Both the position numbers and the translations under genes were made by a program. A model generated the notes under the pieces. The model saw only the letters and a program-made list of their open reading frames with translations. It did not search any database and was not told the DNA's origin. This document shows, in pieces, positions 31,944 through 43,068 of a stretch of 64,000 bases of DNA. Origin of the DNA: Chloranthus sessilifolius (Eukaryota > Streptophyta > Magnoliopsida > Chloranthales > Chloranthaceae); contig CM037598.1 of assembly GCA_021018995.1 (NCBI GenBank), forward strand, positions 48,871,185 through 48,935,184, written 5' to 3'. Position 1 is the stretch's first letter, and each line of letters opens with the position of its first letter.

Positions 31944-34226
31944 ATGGCTGAAAATTCAGAATTTGGAGAAACCTTGCAGGGGCTGTTGAGCCCTGGCCAA
32001 ACTAATCCTCCCACTCCCGCCAGGATATCTAAGAGGATTGCTGCAGCCTCCACCCTTGAAACCCTAGAACCTCCACTTGAAAATCCTAAGAAGAGGGTTG
32101 CTCCTAAGAAAAGGGCAAGGACTGCCACCAAAGACCCGAAAGCCGTCTAGCCCAAGAAGCAAAAATAACAGGAGGAAGCCACCTCATATTCTGATCCACT
32201 GACCACACCCAATGAATTTGTTACTGCCCTAGGTTTGGAGCTTGAAATTGCCTATGATAAGGCATTTTTCAAAAAGGAAGCCTTGGTTGTTGAAGCCACG
32301 AAAGTTTGGCCAAGGCTTCCCTTGATACCCTATTGATGCCTTTAGAGGAGTTGATGTACCTTAGGCTAGTCAAGCTTTGGTACCAAAATAATAGACTCAA
32401 GGAGTCTGGGGGTGGACCTAACAAAGAAGACCCTGTGCTAGTCATTCTACAAGATGTTTTGTAATAGTTGTGGACACAACAGATATTGCAAAGGCTCTGG
32501 GCATTCCAGCTCCCTATGACCCAACTTCAAATTTGGGGGCACCACTTAATGCCTCCATCTTAGAGAATGCAAAGAAGCTGACCAATGGAAAGAAAGCCTC
32601 TGAGACTCATTCATGAGGAGTGACTTCAGCCCCAGTTTGCTCTTCATGGATAGTGTTCTCAGGAAGAACATATTTGTAGCTAGGCACCAACAGGAGAAGA
32701 GGCACGCCATTGCAGATGACCTGTACTCCTTCTACCAAGGGCATTGCTTCAATGCTGCCCAACTAATTTTTGAGGGGATGAAGGACACCCACATTAAAGT
32801 CCAAAAGAATCAAAAGCCACATGAACTCCCCTACAGCAGGCTGATCACAACTCTGCTCAAACAAGGAGATTATGTATGGAAGATGGGGGAGCCAACTAAG
32901 AAATTACCCCTAGTAGTGTTTGGGAAGAAGCTATGGACCATCAGCATGACTTTGAAGGGGAAAAAGAAGAAAGTAACTGAGAAGCCACCAGCAGCTCTCC
33001 CTGAAGAAGACTCAACAGCTGCCATCCCTACAGCTCCCTCTGCTGACATCTCAGCCACATTACCCACAACAGTTACAGCAGGAGCCCCAGTACCATCATC
33101 TCCACTTCCTACTACCATGCCAACCATTCCATCCATACCAGCATCTTCACTTCCTACTACCATGCCTACCATTCCATCCATACCACCACCCTCCACCACC
33201 ACTACCATCCAAGTGCCAGCTCCAACTCAAACCATCTTCCCATTTAACCTACCCACTCCAACCATCAAAAGAAAATACTAAAAGAAAACCCATCAACCAA
33301 CCACAACAACCACTGAACCTACCCTATCCATTACCATACCTACACCCATTCCAAGCCCAGAATCCACTACTATATCAAGCCCCACACCAAACCCACCAGC
33401 ACCATTCACCTATGATATCAGTGAACCAATGCTCACTAACATTGTACCACCCATCCCCACTAACACCTATGAACCCATTAACCCAATTACCTCTCCTACC
33501 CATTCCCTCCCACCTACATGTACCCATAACCAAGAACAGTTTACCACTAAGGGATACTCAACCATGATAGACTCTATTTTGGAGGATATCGAGCATGAGT
33601 ACACACCCCTCCTAGACTCCCCACAGCCGTACCATTTCAACCATGCCCCTACTTCTCCTTTCCAATCAATCCCACCCACCCATCCTATAACCCCAGTCAT
33701 ACCAGATCCCTTCTCCCAAATAATTTCTCTCCTTACCTCTCTCCAAACCCAACTCTATACCAATACTGAAAACCAAGCCTTCATACAAAACAACCTACAA
33801 TCCATCCAGACAGCCCTTCAAACCTTTATCCCAACACCCCAACCACCTACACCTACACCTACCCCTCCTACATATCAGCCTTCAACTTTAGTGGCAACAG
33901 CCGATGCTACCACACAGACCAATTTTGAAATGAAGAGCTTGCCCTAATCCCATTTACCTCCACCTCAACCTTCACCCTGACTAAACCCCCTTAGGAGGAG
34001 CTGGCAATTATCCTTCCATCTAGCCCACCATCATCTCTAAACATAGGTATTGAGCTACCTGTTATCTCTGAGCCTCTAGATGACCCTTCTAATTGGGCCA
34101 TTGTACATGTTGAAGCCATCCCCATACCCATTTTTTACACCCTCAGCAAGTCTATGAATGCCAATCCATATGTGCAGAGGGATGTACATATAGTTGTGGA
34201 GTCTGTCAATGAAATGGTCCTGCAGG
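31944..34226 (+). pseudogene. Element C env-like ORF, cut by element E
   Basis: Start ATG at 31944 (MAENSEFGETLQGLL). Basic region NPKKRVAPKKRARTATK, TAG where Gln is expected (KAV-stop-PKKQK), then AYDKAFFKKEAL and the core (32613-32860: RSDFSPSLLFMDSVLRKNIF to LPYSRLITTLL). The middle has two near-identical Pro/Thr/Ser repeats (PTTMPTIPSIP, about 33100-33190). TSFPFQ-like and coiled-coil parts follow, up to ANPYVQRDVHIVVESVNEMVLQ, where E begins. The original C terminus is lost. Closest to E among the copies. Function unknown. Confidence 0.8.
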
Positions 34227-35987
34227 TGTTAAGCCCTGAAAAATACTATTTTCACCTCTTAACCTAGCCTTTACTACTCCTTGGAGCCATTCAATAATCC
34301 TCTTTTGAGTTTGTTTTGTAGTTAAGAATAAATTTGTAGCTTAGTACAACAGTCATGTTTTGGAGGCCAAGAAGAGAGAGATTTAAAGCCAAGGGCTACA
34401 GCTGATGGAAGAACAGAGGATACTCTAGTGTGGTACACACCATGGTGACTATTTTGGCTGCTGAGGTGGGCCCTAGAAGTTAGATGGATGAAAGAAATAT
34501 GGGCCAAGCCGAGAACACTGCTGCAGCAACATGTGCACTGTAGCAGAGAAGAGAAATGTCAAACTCACATAGCCCTCGCACAATTCAATTTAGCCTGAAA
34601 AGCCCCCTCGCACAGCTCTCACTTAGCTCAAGCCCACAACAATAAAAGACCTCGCACAGTGTATTATAGTAGACTCAAAACTTGCACACATCACGCGCAA
34701 CTCAAGAGGAGAGAGAGCCCCAAAAAATATTCTCGCGAAGCTCTCGCGTAGATCTCATGCGCTTCAAAGAGAAAGCCAGCCACAGGAGATGTGCATTCCA
34801 TCCTAGAGATCAACCCCGCGCAACTCAAAAGATCCTCGCGATAGCCATTCTTATAGCTTAATTGAATTTGTAAGTTTCCTTTTTATCAGTGCAATGCCAT
34901 TCTTATAGCTTAATCAAATTTGTATATTTTCTATGTTTTGCACATGAACATCTATGGATTTGATGCACCCATGGCTTCTTAAGCTTGTACCCCTGTAACC
35001 ATGGTGGCAATAGCAGTTATCCTATTCTATTTCATCATCTATGAGGAAGATAACCTCTAGGATAGCCTGTGACCATTTAAGTGGATAGACTGTAGCCCTC
35101 AGGCTCATCTAAATCACAGATCTGTGATAGATTCTTCTTCTATGCACTTGGGCTTATAGCCAAGTGAGATAGTTGAGGATCCAAACTCTCCTTTGTGTTG
35201 CAATGCCATTTTTAGATTTTAGATATGATATTTTTTAGAGATTATAGACTTGTGAGCTAGGTCATTGCATGCCTTTTATTGCAATGACTAGCTGAGTCTA
35301 ACTCCCCATTCAACCTTGGATTATCTGTTGTTTCCACTAGATTTTCAAGGGTTGTTTACTCCTATGAATGTATGAGCTTGTAGCCTTGCGAACATAGTGT
35401 CTGCAATGGTATTCATGATCTGATTTAATTCATTGGTTAGAGGACATCCCTAGGATATTCTGTGACAATTTAAGTGGACAGGCTATAGCCTTAAGAGAGC
35501 AGTCTAATTCATAGGGGTTGATTTGGATTCCTCTACCTTGCAGATGTGCTTATAGCCATCTAAAGGATCACTACAGAGTCACCACTAGATCGGAGTTGCA
35601 CAATTGACTTAATCTTAGCTACATACTTCTCATCATTTTACCTTTATTTTACCACACCATCAACACCTTCTTTAAAACCCTTTCTATAGTATAGGACTGC
35701 AATTTTTTTCTTAGTTTTAGTTTTAGTTGTGACAACCCCAAAAGCTCCCATTCTTTAGGATTGCCAGATCTGTAGTCAGATCTGGAGGCCTACTAAATGG
35801 CCCTTGTGGATCTAGATCATCACTCCTTGTGGGAAAAACTCTTACCTTCAAAACTAGCTGCAACAGGCCATGGATCTTGTAGGACTGTGCTTTGTGTTTT
35901 ACTCCATCTCATTCACCTTTATTTCTTGTCAGATTTTTAGCCATCCATTTTATAACAAAAATTCTGTCAACATAGTTTAAACCAACA
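34227..35987 (+). repeat. Element E 5' LTR, internally deleted
   Basis: Starts TGTTAAGCCCTG and ends ACCAACA. Compared with the 3' LTR it lacks about 630 bp (equivalent to roughly 48500-49130), including the TATA region. It carries CTCGCG-type motifs (34560-34850) and two copies of the leader hairpin module (about 34980-35180 and 35366-35570). Confidence 0.88.
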
Positions 35988-35993
35988 AGTTTT

Positions 35994-36011
35994 TGGCGCC
36001 GCTGCCGGGGA
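35994..36011 (+). promoter_or_regulatory. Element E primer-binding site (tRNA-Asp)
   Basis: TGGCGCCGCTGCCGGGGA lies six bases after the LTR. It is complementary to the 3' end of plant tRNA-Asp (GUC) apart from one position, and would prime minus-strand DNA synthesis. Confidence 0.9.
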
Positions 36012-36330
36012 GGTCTTTGATCTAATTAGTAGACCTGAGTGTATTTTTTTGTGTACTATATTCATTTGTAGCAGTGCCTATTTTTGAATAAAAGTACTAC
36101 TGATTTTGTATTGGCTTTTGCAGAACTGGAGAATAGCAAAAGGGAAAAGCTAGAACTGCAGCTGCAGCTTTGCTACCTTTAGTTTGCATTTCTTTCCCCC
36201 TAAATCTCAGTTTTATTTCTACTGCATTGATTTTCAATAGCTCAGTAGTACTTAGTAGTAGTTTCTTTTTGGTTGTAAATTCTTTAAGTGCGCCGTCTGT
36301 GTTGTTCTTTACTTGCTGCTGTGTGTGTGC

Positions 36331-37753
36331 ATGCTGGGTAGGAGGTCCCTTAACCCTGACTTAGAACCTCCAAATCCTGAGATAGAGAGGGCATTTAAAC
36401 CTAGGAACACCACACAAGCCCCTGCTGTGGATACTAAGCTAGTGGTAGAGATGGGTGAGCAATAGAGAATATTGAAGGAATTCAATGCACTAGGGGTATA
36501 TAACTCCCCTTTCTGCAATAAATTCCCTACTATTCAAGGAACTTATGAGATTAAATCATCCATCATTCAAATGCTACCATCATTTCATGGGCTAAGAAGA
36601 CCCATATAAGCACATTGATGAGTTCTTGGCTTTGCGCACCACATTCAATATTACTGGCTTGGGAGAGGAAGCCACCAAACTGAGGATCTTTCCTTTTTCA
36701 TTAAAGGATAGAGCCAGAACTTGGCTTTCCATGCTCCCAGCAAACAACATACAATCATGGAATGATCTCCAATGCCAATTTTTGGCTAAATTTTTTCCAA
36801 TGTCTAAAACTAGCTAGTTGAGGCAGAGTATAATTTTCTTTTCTCAATTCCCAACTGAGGATTTCCATCAAGCTTAGGAAAGGTTTAAGGAGTTTTTTTA
36901 AATAATGTCTCCACCACCAAATTCCTGAGTGGCAGCTTGTCCAGAGCTTCTACCAAGGAATTGATTCCAAGAGCAGGTACATGGTGTATGCCTCATGTGG
37001 GGGTACTTACCTCCACAAGACTGCTGATGAGGCTTGGGAGCTTTTTGATGTTATCAGTGAAAATTCCATGCTGTAGGAGACTCTGTCGAAAAATGACATT
37101 AACACTCCTGCTAAGATGCAGAAAGAAGTCATCTCTAAAGGAAGGATGTATGAAGTCAGTGTGCCCAATGATTTGGAAAGGAAGGGGGACAACTTGAGCC
37201 TAAAATTTGATAAAGTAATGAATATGATGCAGCCTAGACTGACTACACGGGTGGAAGCGGTATGTTTAATATGCCAGTCTCCCACACATTCACTTGAGGA
37301 ATGCCCATTAGCTAGTCAATATCCTAAATTAGTCGTGGAACATGCCAATGTTGCCCAGTCATATGGGCAACAACTTGCTGAGTATCAATGGAGAAACCAC
37401 CCCAATTTGAGGTGGAGACATGACACATATCAGCAACCCTAGCAGCAGCAGTTGGCATTACCTTATAGACCACAACCATAGTATCAGCAGGGCTATGCAC
37501 CAAGACAAGCCTTCCACCAATCAGCTCCACAACCTAACCAATTGACATTGCCACCATCTCAGCCTAGAGCCCCCTGCTTTGAAGAACATGTTTTATCATC
37601 ACTGCAAAACCTAGGTTCTCTCTCACAGACTGTGAACTCTCACAGTCAAAGCATAAAAAAGATAGAGGACAAGTTACGCCAAATTTCAAATGCATTGACC
37701 AGACGAGAGGAGGGCAGGCTACCCTATCAACCCCTAGCCAACCCTAAGGGTTA
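36331..37753 (+). pseudogene. gag: Element E gag, degraded
   Basis: Start ATG at 36331 (MLGRRSLNPDLEPPNPEIERAF). The Gag domain is clear: TYEIKSSIIQMLPSFHG, LRIFPFSLKDRARTWLSMLP, WNDLQCQFLAKFFP, then FHQA-stop-ERFKEF. One or more frameshifts near 36590 and 36900. The CCHC knuckle is intact at 37263-37304 (Cys-x2-Cys-x4-His-x4-Cys). A Gln-rich stretch with two TAGs at expected Gln codons follows, then a coiled coil (LGSLSQTVNSHSQSIKKIEDKL). From 37116 on, gag is in the same frame as pol, so a Gag-Pol polyprotein without frameshifting is likely. Confidence 0.85.
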
Positions 37754-40700
37754 ATTTATGATTGGTGAGGGCTCCTCAACTCATGAGGAGGCTAAGGTAG
37801 TTACTACCCTAAGGAGTGGTAGGGTGGTTGATAATCAAATGGGCAGGGAGGCAAAGGAGAACAATGAGAGTGATAAAGAGAGGAATGTCAGTGTAGAAGA
37901 GGAGAAGAACTCATCTCCTGACGCTGAGTAGCAAGAGGATAATAATGGGTCTGTTGTTGAGCCCCAACAAGAAGAAATTAATGAAGAAAAAAGAAAAAAA
38001 TAAAAATTTGATCATAAAATAGCTAGGCATGCAGCCGAGGTACCAACAGTACCACAACTGCCATTTTCTCATGCATTAAAAAGCCCTTCCCCTTTTGATA
38101 AAGGGCATGCTAAAATTGAGGGAATGAAGGAGACCTTCAAGCAAGTTAAGATCAATTTATCTCTGCTTGATGCCATCAATCAAGTCCCAGTCTATGCTAA
38201 GTTTCTCAAAGCCGTTTGTACGGAACACAAGAAGGATAGGGTTCATTTATCTAAAAAGGTTTTTACAGTTGAGAATGTCCAGTCTGTATTGTCTATCTCC
38301 ACACCAACAAAATTACAGGACCTAGGGGTACCTACTATCTCCTGCATCATTGGTGAACATACTATAGGCAAAGCACTTCTAGACTTGGGAGCCAGTGTCA
38401 ACCTACTGCCATACTCCGTGTATGAACAACTAGGTTTGGGGGAACTGAAACCAACATCTGTTGTGCTTTAGTTGGCTGATAGGTCTAAGAGAAGGCCTAT
38501 GGGAATGGTAGCAGATGTGTTGGTTGGAGTAGATAAATTCTTTTACCCTGTTGATTTTCTTGTTTTGGATATGGAACCTTCAAAAAGTAGCACCTTCATT
38601 CCTGTCATTTTGGGCAGGCCATTTCTGGCCACAACCAATGCCTGTATATAATGCAGATTAGGGATAATGGAGGTGACCTATAGGAATATGAAGGTCAAGT
38701 TAAATGTGTACAGTGCTGCCAAGCAACCTCAATTGGACAATGAGGACTGCTTTACAATAGATGTACTGGATGACCTAGTGGAGGAAAATGTATCCAATTT
38801 GCTGGATTGGGATATAATTGGTGAGGGGTTTGAACATATTTGGACTAAGGCTCATGAGGTGGAGGCCCCAATTTACCTGGTTGAAGACCGCAAGACATCA
38901 AAGTCTTTAGGGGGCCTAGTGCATCATTCCACATATAAATCCAAATTGCTGCCCCTGCCTCAGCCATCAAAGTTACCTTTGCTACCTTCTCTTCTCAGTC
39001 CACTAGATTTGGAGCTGAAACAGCTCCCCAGCACTCTCAAATATGCATTCTTGGGGCAAGATAAAAAACAGCCTGTGATTATTTCATCTTCCCTCAGTAA
39101 GGAGCAGGAAGAGAAACTGATTGGTGTGCTCAAGATGCATAAGAAGGCAAATGGATGGACTATTGCTGATCTGGGGGGGAATTAACCCAGCTCTGTGTAT
39201 GCAAAAATTTCATCTAGAAGAGGGTTCCAACCCTCTAGGGAGATGCAAAGGAAGTTAAATCCTCATATGCAGGAGGTGGTGATGAAGGAAGTAACAAAAC
39301 TACTTGTTGTAGGAGTAATATACCCAATTTTTGACTCTGAATGGGTGTCACCTACACAGGTGGTGCCTAAGAAGTCTGGCATCACTGTAGTGCCCAATGA
39401 GTCTGGAGAATTAATGCCAACCAGGGAGACCACTGGTTGCAGGGTCTGTATTGACTACAGAAAACTGAACTCCAACACTAGGAAGGACCATTTCCCACTG
39501 CCCTTTATTGACCAGATTCTGGATAAGTTAGCAGGCAAAACTTACTATTGCTTTCTTGATAAATACTCTGGTTACAACTAGATCCTTGTGTATCCACAAG
39601 ATCAGGAGAAAAAAAATTTTACTTGTCCCTTTGGCACCTTTGCTAACCAAAGGATGCCTTTTAGACTGTGTAATGCTCCTGCTACTTTCCAGAGATGCAT
39701 GTTTGCAATTTTTTTTTATATGTTAGACAGGTGTTTAGAGATTTTTATGAATGATTTTTCTGTATATGGTGATGATTTTGATCAGTGTTTGCATCATCTA
39801 TCCCTTGTGCTTCAGAGATGTGAGGAAACCAACCTAGTGTTGAGCTGGGAAAAGAGCAATTTCATAGTTACCCATGGAATTGTTCTTGGTCATGTGATTT
39901 CTAATAAAGGAATTAAGGTGGATACGGTAAAAATTGACCTGATCTCACATTTGCCTCCTCCAAAAACTGTCAAACAAGTGAGATCTTTCCTTGGGCGTGC
40001 TGGTTTCTACAGAAGGTTCATCAAGGGTTTTTTAAAATTTTCTAACCCTCTGTGCCACCTGCTGTGTCAGGATGTGCCTTTTATATTTACTGTTGAGTGC
40101 TTGATTGCCTTTAAGGATCTAAAAAATTGCTTGACTTCTGCCCCTATCATCCAAGCCCCAGATTACTCCCTTCCCTTTGAGCTTATGTGTGATACTTCGG
40201 ATTTTGCAATTTGTGCAATTTTGGGGCAGAGGAAAGATAAATTACCCAGTATAATTTATTATGCCAGCAAGACATTGATTGATGCTCAGTTGAACTATAC
40301 CACCACTGACAAAGAGCTTTTGACAGTTGTCTTTACCTTGGAAAAAATTTAGACCTTATGTTTTAGGGTCTAAAATTATTATTTTCACTAATCACTCAGC
40401 CCTAACGTACCTGTTGGGTAAAAAAGAAGCCAAGCCTAGGTTGATCAGTTGGATCCTCCAGTTACAGGAGTTTGATCTAGAGGTCAAGGATAAAAAGGGT
40501 GTGGAAAATGTGGTTGCAGGTCACTTGTCTAGAATTTTAATTACTGACTATGCAAACATACCTGTGAATGATTATTTCCTGGATGAGAAACTTTTTGCCA
40601 TCACTGTGAGTCCCTGGTTAACAAATATTGTAGACTATCTTACTGCAGGAAGGATTCCCCCATATTGGTCCAAGATGGACAAAGATGTGTTTTTCTCTCA

Positions 40701-41880
40701 GGCCAAATATTTTCTTTCGGAGGATCCATACCTTTACAAGTGTTATGCAGATCAAATTGTTAGGAGGTGTGTTCCTGAAAATGAATTCCACAACGTTCTT
40801 TCAATGTGCCATGAGAAGGCCTATGGAGGTCATTTTGGGGGAAGAAAAATTACTGCCAAGGTGCTTTAAAGTGAATTCTATTGGCCATCCTTGTTTAAGG
40901 ATGAAATGGAGCATTGCAAGGCCTGCCAAAGATGTCAACGAATGGGGGGCATATCCAAAAGAGATTTAATGCCATTGCACCCCATCCTTGTGGTAGAACT
41001 GTTTGATTTATGGGGAATAGACTTCATGGGCCCATTTCCTCCTTCCTATGGGTTTAATTTGACTCTTGTGGCTGTGGACTATGTGTCCAAATTGGTAGAA
41101 GACATTGCCATAAGAACCAATGACCACACAGTTGTCCTTAGATTTTTGAAGGATAATAACTTTTCTAGATTTGGCACCCCTAGAGCCATCATTAGTAATG
41201 GGGGGAGTCATTTCTGTAACAGGTACTTTGAGAGACTACTCAAGAAGTACTCTGTTACAGATAGAGTGGCTACTCCATACCACCGACAGACTAGTGGGAA
41301 AGTGGAGATCTCTAACAGAGAAATCAAGCACATTTTAGGGAAAACTGTGATGACTGATAGGAGGGACTAGTCCCTGAAGCTGCAGGATGCTCTGTTGGCT
41401 TATAGGGCTGCCTATAAGACTCCTATTGGAATGTCTCCTTTTAGACTAGTTTATGGAAACGTTTGTCATCTACCAGTGGAGTTAGAACATAGGGCCTACT
41501 GGGCTATTAAAACACTAAATTTTAATCTAACTACTACTGGTTCACACAAGAAATTGCAGCTGGCTGAGCTAGAGGAGCTTAGATTGGAGTCCTATGCAAA
41601 TTCAAGAATTTACAAAGACAAAGCCAAGGCTTTCTTTGATAAAAGCCTGCTGAGAAAGGACTTTGAGGCTGGTGCCAAGGTATGGCTGTTCAACTCCAAA
41701 CTGAAATTCTTCTTAGGGTAGTTAAGATCCAGATGGGATGGCCCTTTTGTTGTAACTCATGCATCCCCATTTGGGGCTGTGGAGATAATGGACCCCACTT
41801 CTAGGAAAATCATGAAGGTGTATGGTCAGAGACTCAAGTTATGTGTGCAAAATTCCATGGAGTCCTTTGCAATCATGTAA
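37754..41880 (+). pseudogene. pol: Element E protease-RT-RNase H-integrase, degraded
   Basis: Protease: ALLDLGASVNLLP (about 38370-38412) and FLVLDMEPSKS. RT: from NPHMQEVVMKEVTKLL, CRVCIDYRKLN, TCPFGTFA, to FMND at 39744-39755, where the first Asp of FMDD has become Asn. RNase H: CDTSDF, DKEL, then TNH for TDH and AGH for ADH. Integrase: finger from CHEKAYGGHF to [21 protein letters not shown] for [14 protein letters not shown] and a long C-terminal domain ending at TAA 41878-41880. Stops at 38469, 39579, 40867 and 41368 replace Gln or Trp. Few frameshifts (about 39178 and 40340). Active-site losses make it inactive whatever the stops. Confidence 0.92.
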
Positions 41881-43068
41881 CTTCAAGAACTTCCCACTCA
41901 TGAGTGATCCACAGTCATGTACACTTTGTAAAATAACTATTTTATGTGTTTTTAAAATTCTGTCATTTGCTATTTTTGGTTTGTTTTTTATGTGCTGCTT
42001 TAAGTTTGTGTGATTGTGTAAGTGCTTAGAAAGTATAAATTTAGTTTTGTGAGTCATCATGTCTACTGTGGTTTCTGCATGTAATCTGCATGCCTGGGTG
42101 AACTTTGTAAAATTAGTTTTTTCTGCATTATGCTAAATCTGTTTTTAAGCCATAAGTAGTTTGAACTGTGGGATAATTTGATGTTGTAATTCATGAACTG
42201 CTGATGTGATGTGCCTGAATTGTTGGTGTGCATGTATCATAAATTGAGCTTGTGTCAATTTTGCTGAGGTGTAAAAGAGTTGTGATAGATAACTGTGTGC
42301 TGATGCACATGGCAGTGGGCATGGCTGCTCCTGTATAATATTTTTTTTTTATGCATATAGCAGTTCGCGAGGCTCACTTCCTTGTGATTCATCTTCGTGA
42401 GAGCCTCACGAACCTCTCATTTTTCACCACTAAGTCCTGTCGTGCAGATCATAACGAATTGTAAGAGCTTTGATTTCACGCAGTTTTGAGCTCGTGAGGC
42501 TCATTTTCTTTCTAATTCACCTTCGCGAGAGCCTCGTGAGGACCTACTTTTCATGTGTTTAGACTATCGCCTAGATCAATTTGAACTGTGTGACATTCAC
42601 TTCAACCTGCTAGCCCTTGCGAGGATAGTTTGCAGTTAAATAGTCTTCACGAGGATCTCCGTGCGATCTTCACGAAGCTCGGGTTCTGAGCATTAAAACC
42701 CTTGCCAAGCTCTTTTACTTCAACTTCTACCAGCTCTCGCAAACTCCTTACTTACCAGACCAGCCATTTCTCCTCTCCACAACCAGTGTTGCTCCACCAC
42801 CCATCTTGTAACCCTTGCATTTTGATCAGCATATGAAACTGAACACTTTGCACCTAGCAAAGTGTCGATTGCTCCACTGTGAAGCTGCAAATTCGAAACC
42901 CTAGAGGTTTGGGGGTAAGTTGCCTATTTTCTTCAACAGGTTGTCATTGGTTTGTTGTATCTGAATTTTTTACTGTGCTTGGGAAAGAATTTTTACTGAG
43001 AAATCGTACGAGAGCTGTCAGAGGCCTAGGGTACCCAATTTGAGTAGAAAATCTAAGGTTTTGGACAA
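41881..43068 (+). other. Element E pol-env spacer with TCGCGA motif array
   Basis: Non-coding. From 42360 to 42710 motifs such as TTCGCGAGGCTCA, CTTCGTGAGAGCCTC, CTTCGCGAGAGCCTCG and CTTCACGAGG repeat about ten times. The LTR of this same element has the CTCGCG-type motif. Confidence 0.65.

Larger units (their letters stand above)
23247..34226 (+). mobile_element. Element C: Athila-type fragment split by element D
   Basis: C consists of the integrase end (23247-23676), post-pol UTR (23677-23880 and 31193-31943) and an env-like ORF (31944-34226). D lies between 23881 and 31192 with CATGG on both sides. Joining the flanks gives a sequence like the E UTR near 42300 (GCACATGGCAGTG), which supports one original element. 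The right end is cut by insertion of E, and the rest of C is not found after E. Confidence 0.8.

Noticed and set aside
32870..33208. Minus-strand frames opposite the Pro-rich env-like linkers (also 3848-4108, 18280-18465, 18542-18772, 51090-51455)
   Set aside because: Gly/Val-rich mirror images of Pro/Thr-rich coding sequence; no start context, no homology.
37007..37285. Minus-strand frame across E gag
   Set aside because: Shadow of the Gag frame with its intact CCHC knuckle.
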